Positions 17,344-25,506 of a stretch of 64,000 bases of DNA are shown in pieces. This DNA comes from Desertimonas flava (lineage in GTDB: Bacteria; Actinomycetota; Acidimicrobiia; Acidimicrobiales; Ilumatobacteraceae). Position numbers and translations under genes: made by a program. The notes beneath the pieces were generated by a model, which was not told where the DNA came from, did not search any database, and worked only from the letters and a program-made list of their open reading frames with translations. Every line of letters starts with the position of its first letter. Position 1 is the first letter of the stretch. The stretch covers positions 1 to 64,000 of the forward strand of contig NZ_QKYK01000019.1 of the NCBI RefSeq assembly GCF_003426815.1, given 5' to 3'.

Positions 17344-17832
17344 TCAGTCGAAGCGGGGCGGGTGTTCGACGGCGGCGGTGGTGAAGATCGGTTCGTCGTC
17401 GGGGGAGCGCTCGTCGGGGCCGTCGAGCACCCAGATGGTCGCTTTGCGCCAGTCGGGCTCGGTGGTCAGTTCCATGCCCCGCCGGACGAGGGCGCTGATC
17501 AGATCGGGGATCACGTCGCCGTGGCTGCAGATCACGGCCCCGTCGGGCAGCTCGGCCACGAGGGCCAGAGACTCCTCGAACGAGGCGCCCTCCATCAATC
17601 GTTCGTCGACCTCCACCGCCAGGCCCGCCTGTTCGCCGAGCGGCTCGAGCGTCTGCACGCATCGCAGGATCGGCGACGACACGAGGCGCGTCGGCTTCTC
17701 CTCGATCAGCCGCTCGGCCAACGCCGCCGACTGCGCCCGTCCACTGTTGGAGAGCGGCCGGACCTCGTCGGGGGCCCCCTTCCAACGCTTGCGGTCGCCG
17801 GCCTTGGCGTGGCGGACGACGAACAGTCTCAT
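17344..17832 (-). CDS. sixA: phosphohistidine phosphatase SixA-like
   Basis: 162 residues, usual for SixA. The histidine phosphatase motif is LFVVRHAKAG with the second catalytic His in ICSHGDV and arginine in SSPILRCVQT. Removes phosphate from phosphohistidine proteins or small substrates. Its ATG overlaps the stop of the DUF4328 gene, so it is the last gene of an mrp - DUF4328 - sixA run. Confidence 0.85.
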   Translation of the reverse strand: MRLFVVRHAKAGDRKRWKGAPDEVRPLSNSGRAQSAALAERLIEEKPTRLVSSPILRCVQTLEPLGEQAGLAVEVDERLMEGASFEESLALVAELPDGAVICSHGDVIPDLISALVRRGMELTTEPDWRKATIWVLDGPDERSPDDEPIFTTAAVEHPPRFD

Positions 17833-18617
17833 CGCGCCGATGCCTCACCAGTCAGGCGGGTGTGCCGGGCGGTGATGGCCCGCACCACGAGGAACCAGGC
17901 GACGGCCGAGACGATCGACACGACGGCCTGGGCGATGATCAGCCCCTTGCTGTCGTTGAGGTACTCGGCGAGGTCCTCGACGTCGCCGCCCAGCTGGGTG
18001 CCCGACCCGAGGACGAACTGGCCCACCTGCACGGCGGCGAGGATCGTGAAGACGAGCGGCAACACGCCGTAGACCACGAACCAGAACCAGATCACCGGGT
18101 TGTCGCGGCCCTGCCGCCACGCCGGCGAACCGGGCGGGACGTCGGGGTCGGCGGCCTTCCACGATTCGCGCAGCACGAGCAGCGGGATGATGAAGAGGAT
18201 CGGGGGGAGGACCCATCCACCGATCGCCCAACCCGGCGCCCACGTGACCTGGCGCCCGAGGGTCTGGTGGTTGCGGATCACGCGATAGAGCCAGACGATG
18301 CTGAGCACGAGCAGGGCGATGCTCGCCGCACCGCCGAGCAGACCGCTCATCGAGTTGGCCGTGATCGCGTCGCGGAACTCGTCCTCGTCGTTGTTGCGCA
18401 GGAAGTCCTCGGCGGCGTCGAACGCACTCGACGTGGTGGCCAAGCCGATGATCCCGCTCAACGCCGACACACCGAGGAGGATCGAGATCCAGCGCTCGAG
18501 GCCGCCGACACGGGCGAGGTCGCCGCGCCAGTTGGTCTCCGTGTATCCCACGTAGCCAGGTGGCGGGGCCATCGGCGGGGGAGGCGGCTGGGGCGGAGGC
18601 GCAGGCGCGTCGCTCAT
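17829..18617 (-). CDS. DUF4328 membrane protein
   Basis: 262 residues. A Pro-rich cytoplasmic N-terminus (PPPQPPPPPM), then about five membrane helices; the DUF4328 features are IVWLYRVIRNHQTLG and WAPGWAIGGWVLPP. Function unknown. Sits 52 nt downstream of mrp on the same strand. Confidence 0.8.
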   Translation of the reverse strand: MSDAPAPPPQPPPPPMAPPPGYVGYTETNWRGDLARVGGLERWISILLGVSALSGIIGLATTSSAFDAAEDFLRNNDEDEFRDAITANSMSGLLGGAASIALLVLSIVWLYRVIRNHQTLGRQVTWAPGWAIGGWVLPPILFIIPLLVLRESWKAADPDVPPGSPAWRQGRDNPVIWFWFVVYGVLPLVFTILAAVQVGQFVLGSGTQLGGDVEDLAEYLNDSKGLIIAQAVVSIVSAVAWFLVVRAITARHTRLTGEASAR

Positions 18618-18669
18618 CGCCTGCGGACGTTACTTGTGATCGACGACGTTGTCGCCAGGAGGGGATCTG

Positions 18670-19818
18670 TCACAGCACGCGCAGGGCGTCGCTGAAGATC
18701 TTCTTCGGCCGCAGATCGACGGCGATGCGCTCGGCGAGGGCATGGAACGCCCGGCCGGTCTGGCTGTCCGGTTCCACCGCGGCGATCGGCTTGCCGGAGT
18801 CGCCGCCCTCGCGCAGGGCCGGCACGAGCGGGATCTGGCCGAGCAGCGGCACGCCCAGCTCGGCGGCCAGTTCGGCGCCGCCGCCTGACCCGAAGATCTC
18901 GTAGCGCTTGCCGTCGTCACCGGTGAACCACGACATGTTCTCGATGACGCCGCGGACCTCGAGATTCACCTTGGCCGCCATCGCCGCCGACAGGCGCGCC
19001 ACCTTCTGCGCCGCCTCCTGGGGCGTGGTCACCACGTACACCTCGCCGCGGGGCAGGTACTGCGCCAGCGAGATCGCGATGTCGCCGGTGCCCGGCGGCA
19101 TGTCGATGAGCAGGAAGTCGGGGTCGTCCCAGAAGACGTCGGAGAGGAACTGTTCGAGCGCCTTGTGCAACATCGGGCCACGCCAGATGACCGCTTGGCC
19201 CTCGGGCACGAAGTAGCCGATCGAGATGCACTTGACGCCCCACGACTCGGACGGGATGAGCATCTGATCGATGGCCACCGGCTCGGCGTCGGCGCCGAGC
19301 ATGCGCGGGATCGAATAGCCGTAGATGTCGGCGTCGACCACCCCGACCGAGTGACCGCGCGCGGCGAGGGCGACGGCGAGGTTGGTGGTGACCGACGACT
19401 TGCCGACACCGCCCTTGCCGGAGGAGATCAGCAGCGGGCGGGTCTTGGAGCCGGGCTGATTGAACGGCACCGGGCGGCCCTCGGCGTGACCCTGGGGCTG
19501 GCCGTGGCTGTGACCGTGGGCATGGCCGCCCGACGACTGCAGCTTGATGCGCAGGTCCTCGCGCTCCTGGTCGGTCATCACGGTGAAGTCGAGGTCGACG
19601 GCGGTGATCCCGAGCGGGGCGAGGGCGCCGTGGACGCGGTTCTGGATCTCGTTGCGCAACGGGCAACCGGCGACCGTGAGGGCGATCGTGACGGCGGCGG
19701 CGCCGTCACCCACCGGTTCGGCACGGCGCACCATGCCCAGATCGACGATCGAACGGTGCAGCTCGGGGTCCTCGACGGGGCGTAGCGCCTCGACGATCTG
19801 CTCGGACGTGACGGGCAT
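18670..19818 (-). CDS. mrp: Mrp/ApbC-type Fe-S cluster carrier ATPase
   Basis: 382 residues. N-terminal MIP18/DUF59-type domain (1-90, ending near AGCPLRNEI), a His/Gly linker (GGHAHGHSHGQPQGHAEG) and the ParA-like ATPase with deviant Walker A SSGKGGVGKSS. The family cysteine pair of the C-terminal region is not seen: the segment after VRGVIENMSWF reads TGDDGKRYEIFG where many relatives have CxxC, so cluster binding may differ. Start ATG has GGAGAAG upstream. Divergent from the SufR-like regulator. Confidence 0.88.
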   Translation of the reverse strand: MPVTSEQIVEALRPVEDPELHRSIVDLGMVRRAEPVGDGAAAVTIALTVAGCPLRNEIQNRVHGALAPLGITAVDLDFTVMTDQEREDLRIKLQSSGGHAHGHSHGQPQGHAEGRPVPFNQPGSKTRPLLISSGKGGVGKSSVTTNLAVALAARGHSVGVVDADIYGYSIPRMLGADAEPVAIDQMLIPSESWGVKCISIGYFVPEGQAVIWRGPMLHKALEQFLSDVFWDDPDFLLIDMPPGTGDIAISLAQYLPRGEVYVVTTPQEAAQKVARLSAAMAAKVNLEVRGVIENMSWFTGDDGKRYEIFGSGGGAELAAELGVPLLGQIPLVPALREGGDSGKPIAAVEPDSQTGRAFHALAERIAVDLRPKKIFSDALRVL

Positions 19819-19918
19819 CGGCTTCTCCGTGGCTCGTGGGGAACGCTGCCGGCCTGGACTGGTCGGGAGCGCCGCGCCAGGGCCTGCGCGGCCCGGACGC
19901 TGCGGAAGGACATTTGCA

Positions 19919-19943
19919 CTATCCCGATAGGTAGAATACCGGC
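19919..19943 (+). promoter_or_regulatory. promoter and possible operator of the SufR-like gene
   Basis: Inverted repeat CTATC-CC-GATAG (19919-19930) followed by -10 box TAGAAT (19932-19937), 6 nt before the ATG. A leaderless start with an operator over the -10 region; autoregulation is likely but inferred. Confidence 0.5.
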
Positions 19944-20747
19944 ATGACGCAGCCGGTGACGGGTGCGCCCCACGCGACATCCGGCCCGCAGGCCGGTTCG
20001 GGGGCAGCGGGAGACCCCGGGTTCACGGCCGTCGTGTCGGCGATCACCGACGCCTTCGGCGACCCCACCCGCCGCCGCATCTATCTGTTCGTCCGCGAGC
20101 ACACGACGCACGACGACCAGCCCGTCGGCGTCACGGCGTCGGAGGTGGCCGCCGAGGTCGGGGTGCACCCCAACGTCGCTCGCCATCACCTCGACAAGCT
20201 CGCTGCCGGCGGCTACGTGGAGGTCGTCGCTCGCTCGGTCGGCGACAGTGCCGGTCGCCGTGCCGGCCGCCCGTCGAAGCACTACGTCGCCGTACCGGGC
20301 GACACGGCAGCCGAGCTGCCGCCCGTGCGCAGTGACGATCTCGTGCTCGCCCTGCTCGGTCAGGCCCTCGCCCGCCTTCCCCAGCCCGACGCCGAGGCGA
20401 TGGCCGAGGAGGTCGGAGCGACCTACGGCCAGCAGCTCGCCGCCGGTCTCACGGGCGACGCCCTCGTGGCCGGTCAGCGATCGTTGCGCTCGGCGATGCA
20501 GTCGGTCGCCGCCGCCCTCACCGCCCACGGCTTCGCCGCTCGCACGGGGGCCGGCGACAAGTTGCGCATCATCAACGACCACTGCCCGTTCGGCAGCCTC
20601 GCCCTGGACCACCCTGTCCTGTGCGCGGTCGATCGGGGACTGGTGCGGGGCATGCTCACTGCCCTGTACCCGTCGGGCGTCACGCTCGACGTGGCGACGG
20701 AGTCCAGCCGCGCCCGCGGCGACGCCATCTGTACAACCGCGTTGTGA
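19944..20747 (+). CDS. SufR-like winged-helix regulator
   Basis: 267 residues. Winged HTH at about 35-100 (FGDPTRRRIYLFVREH, SEVAAEVGVHPNVARHHLDKL) and a C-terminal sensor domain with Cys214, Cys227 and Cys263. Cys214 and Cys227 are separated by 12 residues as in SufR (C-x12-C), a [4Fe-4S]-sensing repressor of the suf operon. The third SufR cysteine has no counterpart. No suf gene lies nearby, but the divergent neighbour is the Fe-S carrier mrp, which may be its target. Confidence 0.8.
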   Translation: MTQPVTGAPHATSGPQAGSGAAGDPGFTAVVSAITDAFGDPTRRRIYLFVREHTTHDDQPVGVTASEVAAEVGVHPNVARHHLDKLAAGGYVEVVARSVGDSAGRRAGRPSKHYVAVPGDTAAELPPVRSDDLVLALLGQALARLPQPDAEAMAEEVGATYGQQLAAGLTGDALVAGQRSLRSAMQSVAAALTAHGFAARTGAGDKLRIINDHCPFGSLALDHPVLCAVDRGLVRGMLTALYPSGVTLDVATESSRARGDAICTTAL

Positions 20748-20771
20748 GAGCGCTCGTTCCCCGCACCAACA

Positions 20772-20815
20772 AACTCGCCGCAGGCGACGAGCGCAGCGAG
20801 GTCGCCGAGGACGAA
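20772..20815 (+). repeat. family-2 repeat, partial copy C
   Basis: Only the 3' module of the element at 41051 and 53041: CTCGCCGCAGGCG, then GAGCGCAGCGAG and GCCGAGGACGA. Ends 5 nt before the -10 box of the DUF3107 gene. Confidence 0.65.
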
Positions 20816-20820
20816 CGCCG

Positions 20821-20826
20821 TACGAT
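20821..20826 (+). promoter_or_regulatory. -10 box of the DUF3107 gene
   Basis: TACGAT, 6 nt before the GTG at 20833, giving a leaderless message. Confidence 0.45.
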
Positions 20827-20832
20827 GCGGGC

Positions 20833-21060
20833 GTGGACGTACGCATCGGTGTGACGCAGGCCCCTCGCGAGATCAACCTCGAGCTCTCCGACGACGACGA
20901 ACTGGCGGTCCCGCGTATCGAGGCGGCCCTGGCGGGCACCGACGACGTGCTCTGGCTCACCGATCGCCGGGGCAAGCGCGTCGCCGTGCCGTCGGCGAAG
21001 ATCGCCTACGTCGAAATCGGTGCCGCCGACGGCGAGCGTCGCATCGGCTTCGGGGGCTGA
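20833..21060 (+). CDS. DUF3107 family protein
   Basis: 75 residues, VDVRIGVTQAPREINLELSD to the typical end KIAYVEIGAADGERRIGFG. A small conserved actinobacterial protein of unknown function whose length and both ends fit the family. The GTG is chosen because a -10 box ends 6 nt upstream; the frame is open much further upstream but without family similarity. It precedes the ATPase pair by 39 nt. Confidence 0.85.
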   Translation: MDVRIGVTQAPREINLELSDDDELAVPRIEAALAGTDDVLWLTDRRGKRVAVPSAKIAYVEIGAADGERRIGFGG

Positions 21061-21099
21061 GCGACCCCCCGGCAGTCTCGAGAGCGAGCGACCGGCACG

Positions 21100-22041
21100 A
21101 TGCACCTGCTCGACCGGCAGCTCCTCTTCGTCACGGGCAAGGGCGGCGTCGGCAAGACGTCGGTCGCGGCCGCCCTCGCTCACCTGGCTGCCCGCTCGGG
21201 CAAGCGAACGCTCGTGTGCGAGATGGACGCCAAGGGCGCCCTCGCCGCCACGCTCGACGCCGGCGAGCTGCAGTTCGAACCGCGCCGTCTCGACGACGAC
21301 CTCTACGGCATGGCGATGAACACCGAGGACGCCCTGCGCGAGTACCTCAAGCTGTTCGTGCGGCTTCCGCTCGTCGGCCGGATCGGGCCACTGGCCCACA
21401 CGTTCGACTTCGTCGCCGACGCCGCGCCGGGCGTGAAGGAGATCCTCGGTGTCGGCAAGCTCGCCTACGAGGTGCGCGAACGCCACTACGACCTCGTCGT
21501 CGTCGATGCCGAGGCGAGCGGCCACATCGTCGCCCAGGTCGCCGCGCCGCGGGTCATCAGCGAGCTCGTGCAGGTGGGCATGGTGCGTGACCAGACGCGC
21601 TGGATGCTCGACATCCTCGAGGATCCGGCCCGCACGGGAGTCGTGGTGGTCACCACCCCCGAGGAGATGCCGGTCACGGAGACGATCGATCTGCTCGGAA
21701 GGCTCGGTGCCGAGTCGGACGTGGCCCCGGCTGCGATCGTGGCCAATCGGGTGCTGCCGGCGCTGTTCGATCGCCGCGAATCGGCGGTGGTCGACCGGCT
21801 CGGCGAGGTGGAATCGCAGCTGGCCGCGGCCGCCGGCGCCGCCGTCCACGAGGTGGTGGTCGCCGCACAGCTCAACGAGGCCCGCCGGCAGGTCGGCAAC
21901 CGACACCTCGAGACCCTTCGCGCTGCGCTCCCGGAAGGGTTGCCCGTGCTCTACGTGCCCGAGCTGTTCACCCGTGCCACCGGCCGCCGCGTCGTCGCCC
22001 TCGTCGCCGAGGCGCTGTCCGAAGAGTTGGATGTGGAGTAG
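21100..22041 (+). CDS. Get3/ArsA-like ATPase, first of a pair
   Basis: 313 residues. Deviant Walker A VTGKGGVGKTS at residues 11-21; the switch region lies in YDLVVVDAEASGHIV. It matches Rv3679 of Mycobacterium in size and arrangement (two ArsA-family genes in tandem near a whiB gene). In mycobacteria the pair forms a heterodimeric complex. No ArsB or arsenite regulator is present, so arsenic export is unlikely. Five bases separate it from its partner. Confidence 0.85.
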   Translation: MHLLDRQLLFVTGKGGVGKTSVAAALAHLAARSGKRTLVCEMDAKGALAATLDAGELQFEPRRLDDDLYGMAMNTEDALREYLKLFVRLPLVGRIGPLAHTFDFVADAAPGVKEILGVGKLAYEVRERHYDLVVVDAEASGHIVAQVAAPRVISELVQVGMVRDQTRWMLDILEDPARTGVVVVTTPEEMPVTETIDLLGRLGAESDVAPAAIVANRVLPALFDRRESAVVDRLGEVESQLAAAAGAAVHEVVVAAQLNEARRQVGNRHLETLRAALPEGLPVLYVPELFTRATGRRVVALVAEALSEELDVE

Positions 22042-22046
22042 TCGTC

Positions 22047-23267
22047 GTGGCCGGAAAGAAGCAGCGATCGGAGGCGGTGGCGCCGCCGGGTCTCGATGCT
22101 TTGCTGGCGAGCAAGGAGATGGTGCTCGTCTGCGGTTCGGGCGGTGTGGGCAAGACGACGATCGCCGCCGCCCTCGGCCTGGTCGCCGCCGTGCATCAGG
22201 ACGCCAAGGTGCTCGTGCTCACGGTCGACCCCGCCCGCCGCCTCGCCGACGCGCTCGGCGTCGGTGCGCTCGGCAACCGTGCGGTTCGTGTGCCCGAGTC
22301 GGCGTTCGCCGGGACCGGCGTGCAGCCGCGGGGAGAGCTCTGGGCGGCGATGCTCGACACCAAGGCGGGGTGGGACGATCTCATCCGCCGCCACGCACCA
22401 GACGCCACCGTGCGCGAGTCGGTGCTCTCCAATCCGCTGTACCAGAACATCACGGGCCGCTTCGTGCACAGCCACGACTACCTCGCCATGGAGCAGCTGC
22501 ACGAGGTCCACGCCTCGGGGGCCTACGACCTCGTCGTCGTCGACACCCCGCCGTCGCGCAACGCCCTCGACGTCCTCGACGCGCCGGCTCGCATGGTGGA
22601 GTTCTTCGGCAGCCGTCTCCTGCGGTGGTTGACCGTGCCGTACCGGTCGCGCCTGTTCAACGTGGCGTCGAAACCGTTCATGCAGGTGGCCGACCGCGTG
22701 CTCGGCTCCCACTTCCTGCAGGACATCGCCCAGTTCTTCATCCTCTTCCAGGCGATGGAGAAGGGCTTCGTCGCCCGGGCCCGTGAGGTCGAGGCGCTCC
22801 TGGGCGACCCGCGCACGACATTCGTCATCGTCTCCACCTTGGAGGCCGCCCCCGCCCACGAGGCCACGTTCCTCGCCCGTGAGCTGTCGTCGCGCCGCTA
22901 CCAGCTGGGGGCGATCGTGGCGAACCGGGTGCTGCCGAAGGGCCTCACGTCGCGCGCCGCGGCCACGAGCGCGCGCAAGCTCGCCGACGCCGTGGCGACG
23001 ACCGGGCTCGCGTCCGAGGTGGCCGCCACGCTGTCCGGCGGCCGGCGGTCACGCAGCACGGACGACGCGGTCGCCGCCGAGACGGTCTCGACCGTGCTCG
23101 CCGAGATCGCCGGACGATTCCACGACGTCGCCCTCGTGGCCACGCGCGAGGCCGAGCGCCGCACGGAGCTCGCCGCCCTCGCTCCGCAGCTGCTCGATGT
23201 CGAGGCGCTGCCGACCGACATCCACGACGTCGCCGGTCTGCTCGCCATCGTCGAGCAGCTCGTGTAG
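22047..23267 (+). CDS. Get3/ArsA-like ATPase, second of a pair
   Basis: 406 residues from a GTG. Walker A VCGSGGVGKTTIAAA, the switch LVVVDTPPSRNALD, and the ArsA-type TVDPARRLADALG. Corresponds to Rv3680. The C-terminal third (about 300-406) is longer than in the partner and helical. Probably works as a heterodimer with the previous gene product; the client is unknown. Confidence 0.86.
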   Translation: MAGKKQRSEAVAPPGLDALLASKEMVLVCGSGGVGKTTIAAALGLVAAVHQDAKVLVLTVDPARRLADALGVGALGNRAVRVPESAFAGTGVQPRGELWAAMLDTKAGWDDLIRRHAPDATVRESVLSNPLYQNITGRFVHSHDYLAMEQLHEVHASGAYDLVVVDTPPSRNALDVLDAPARMVEFFGSRLLRWLTVPYRSRLFNVASKPFMQVADRVLGSHFLQDIAQFFILFQAMEKGFVARAREVEALLGDPRTTFVIVSTLEAAPAHEATFLARELSSRRYQLGAIVANRVLPKGLTSRAAATSARKLADAVATTGLASEVAATLSGGRRSRSTDDAVAAETVSTVLAEIAGRFHDVALVATREAERRTELAALAPQLLDVEALPTDIHDVAGLLAIVEQLV

Positions 23268-23352
23268 CCATTTCCTCAGCGCGCGATTCTTTTTACAGTC
23301 TCTTGACGACGCGTCCGCATGATGGGCGAGCGCATGGGGCAAACTAGGACCG

Positions 23353-23511
23353 ATGTACCGAGTCGAGTCAGAGCCCCAAAGACTGACCTTTGGGACCGGT
23401 CCGGAGCTCAGCGAGCGCAGCGAGCGTCCCGGGGTCCGAGCGGTGAAGGCCTGCGGAGCGCTAGCGGACCCGGCCGTTCACGCGGCCTGCGTGGCCGGGG
23501 AACGCAAGTAG
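23353..23511 (+). CDS. possible 52-residue upstream ORF
   Basis: ATG at 23353 to TAG at 23509-23511, directly followed by and in frame with the pdtaS ATG. It begins MYRVESEPQRLTFG and its second half is encoded by the family-1 repeat. There is no family match, and the repeat may merely happen to be open, so this is a doubtful gene. If translated, its stop would place ribosomes on the pdtaS start. Confidence 0.25.
   Translation: MYRVESEPQRLTFGTGPELSERSERPGVRAVKACGALADPAVHAACVAGERK
23407..23500 (+). repeat. family-1 repeat, copy 1
   Basis: Starts CTCAGCGAGCGCAGCGAGCG and ends near GCGGCCTGCGTGGCC. Matches the minus-strand element at 31003-31121 along most of its length, with a shorter middle. 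It lies between the second ATPase gene and pdtaS, pointing toward pdtaS. Confidence 0.65.
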
Positions 23512-25005
23512 ATGGCATCGCTCGCGGGCCTCGTCCGGGAACACACGACGCTCGATCGAGAGCAGGTCAGTCACCTCAACCGGCTGACGTCGGAGTGGGG
23601 TCTGCTCGCCGACCTGAGCTTCTCCGACCTCCTGCTCTATGCGCCGGGGCCCGATGACCGCTGGTTGATCATCGGCCAGGTGCGCCCGGCCACGGGCCAG
23701 ACCGTCTACCGCACCGACTGGGTCGGCACGTTCGCCAACTCCGCCGAGCAGAGCATCCTCGCCTCGGTGCTCGCCACCGGCGAGATCACCGAGGGTGACG
23801 TCACCGTCGAGGAGCAGACCGATCCGGCGCGCATGCTCGCCGTGCCCGTGCGCCACGCCGGCCGCACGATCGCCGTGATGACCCGCGAGTGGGTCGAGCG
23901 CTCCGGTCGCGTGCCCGGCGAGCTCGAGCGCCAGTACGTCTCGTTGTTCGACCGCTTCGCCGGCATGATCGCCGACGGCGTGTTCCCCTACGCCGGGCCG
24001 ATCGGAGACTCCACGGCCGCGCCGCGCGTCGGCGACGGTGTGCTCGTCGTCGACGGCGACGCGCGCGTCCAGTACCTCTCGCCGAACGCCAACTCGGCGA
24101 TGCACCGCGTGGGCATCAACGCCAACGCCGTCGGCATGCGCCTCGCCGAGCTCGGCTTCTACGACGACATGGTTCGCCGGGCGTTCGAGGACCGCACGCC
24201 GGTCGTCGAGGAGTTCGAACAGTCATCGGACGTCGTCCTGCTCTGCCGCTGCATGCCGATCCTGTCCGATGACAAGGTCACCGGTGGCGTGCTGCTCATC
24301 CGTGACGTCACCGACGTCCGCCAGCGCGATCGGATGCTGCTCAGCAAGGACGCGACCATCCGTGAGATCCACCACCGGGTGAAGAACAACCTGCAGACGA
24401 TCTCGTCGCTGCTGCGCCTTCAAGCGCGCCGCCTCACCAATCCCGAGGCGGTCGCGGCGGTGGGGGAGTCGGTCCGCCGCATCCGCACCATCGCCCTCGT
24501 CCACGAGTCGCTGTCGCGCGAGCCCGGCGACGACGTGACGTTCATCGAGATCGTCCGACCGCTGCTGCGGCTCGCCGAGGAGAGCCTGCAGTCGCCCGAT
24601 CGCCCCGTCGAGTTCTCGCTCGCCGGTGACGGCGGCCGCATCCCGGCGCGCGTCGCCACGCCGCTGTCGGTCGTGCTCACCGAGCTCATGCAGAACGCCG
24701 TCGACCACGGCTTCCCCGAAGGCAGCGCAGGGGGCCGCGTCGTCGTGTCGCTCACCAACGACGGTGACGAGTTGAGCATCGACGTGGTCGACGACGGCAA
24801 GGGACTCGACCCGTCGTTCAAGATCGAGGCGGCCACCGGGCTCGGCCTGTCGATCGTCCGCACGCTCGTCACGACCGAGTTGAACGGCACGATCACGATG
24901 CGGCCGGCCAAGCCGGTCGACCTGGAGTCGGTCGGGCTCGAGGCCCACGGCGGCGATCGCCAGGGAACGGTGGTGCAGTTGGTGGTGCCGCTCTCGCAGC
25001 GGTGA
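23512..25005 (+). CDS. pdtaS: PdtaS-like sensor histidine kinase
   Basis: 497 residues, soluble. GAF-like N-terminal domain (about 1-150), PAS domain (about 175-275, VGDGVLVVDGDARVQYLSPN), then HisKA_2 with IREIHHRVKNNLQTISSLL (His287/His288) and an HATPase_c domain (ELMQNAVDHGF, DVVDDGKGLD, GLGLSIV). This is the domain order of mycobacterial PdtaS (Rv3220c), which signals to the RNA-binding antiterminator PdtaR. No pdtaR is in this window. Convergent with whiB, as in mycobacteria where pdtaS and whiB1 are neighbours. Confidence 0.9.
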   Translation: MASLAGLVREHTTLDREQVSHLNRLTSEWGLLADLSFSDLLLYAPGPDDRWLIIGQVRPATGQTVYRTDWVGTFANSAEQSILASVLATGEITEGDVTVEEQTDPARMLAVPVRHAGRTIAVMTREWVERSGRVPGELERQYVSLFDRFAGMIADGVFPYAGPIGDSTAAPRVGDGVLVVDGDARVQYLSPNANSAMHRVGINANAVGMRLAELGFYDDMVRRAFEDRTPVVEEFEQSSDVVLLCRCMPILSDDKVTGGVLLIRDVTDVRQRDRMLLSKDATIREIHHRVKNNLQTISSLLRLQARRLTNPEAVAAVGESVRRIRTIALVHESLSREPGDDVTFIEIVRPLLRLAEESLQSPDRPVEFSLAGDGGRIPARVATPLSVVLTELMQNAVDHGFPEGSAGGRVVVSLTNDGDELSIDVVDDGKGLDPSFKIEAATGLGLSIVRTLVTTELNGTITMRPAKPVDLESVGLEAHGGDRQGTVVQLVVPLSQR

Positions 25006-25028
25006 GGCGGGGCCGCCCGCGTGCGGGC

Positions 25029-25331
25029 CTACTGTGCGGACGAGGCGAGGCGATTGCGACCGGCGCGCTGGCGCCGGATGACGCGACGCTCCTCTTCGGA
25101 CAATCCGCCCCAGACGCCAGAGTCCTGGTTGGTCTCGAGGGCGAAGTCGAGGCACTCGGAGCGCACGTGGCACTCGCCGCAGACCTGCCGGGCCTTGTCG
25201 ATCTGCACCAGCGCCATCCCTGTCGTGCCGACCGGGAAGAACAGCTCCGGATCGGTGTCACGGCACAGTGCGTGGTCGCGCCAGGAGTAGTCGGCGGCTC
25301 CCAGCGCGAGGCTTGAAGCAAGGATTGACAC
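25029..25331 (-). CDS. whiB: WhiB family Fe-S regulator
   Basis: 100 residues. Four cluster-binding cysteines (Cys23 in ALCRDTD, Cys51 and Cys54 in VCGECHV, Cys60 in SEC) and the GVWGGLSEEERR turn with a basic tail (IRRQRAGR). These are [4Fe-4S] proteins that act with the primary sigma factor and are confined to Actinobacteria. GTG start chosen for the AGGAGG five bases upstream; an ATG 8 codons earlier is in frame. Closest to WhiB1 by neighbourhood. Confidence 0.9.
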   Translation of the reverse strand: MSILASSLALGAADYSWRDHALCRDTDPELFFPVGTTGMALVQIDKARQVCGECHVRSECLDFALETNQDSGVWGGLSEEERRVIRRQRAGRNRLASSAQ

Positions 25332-25494
25332 GGACCCTCCTCGAAGTGGATTCATGCAGACGTATCTCGCCTGAGACGGACTGGCGGAGGGGCGGTTCGT
25401 CCGCACCGTTCCACCCCGCGACCGATCCGTCGGCGAGACGCATTCGGTCTTGTTCAACGGAAGTTAGGCCACGATTCAGGCACTTGACAAGGGC

Positions 25495-25500
25495 TAGCCT
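25495..25500 (+). promoter_or_regulatory. -10 box of the GDPD gene
   Basis: TAGCCT, 6 nt before the GTG at 25507; leaderless. A TTGACA lies 5 bp upstream, too close to be its -35. Confidence 0.4.
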
Positions 25501-25506
25501 GCCGAC

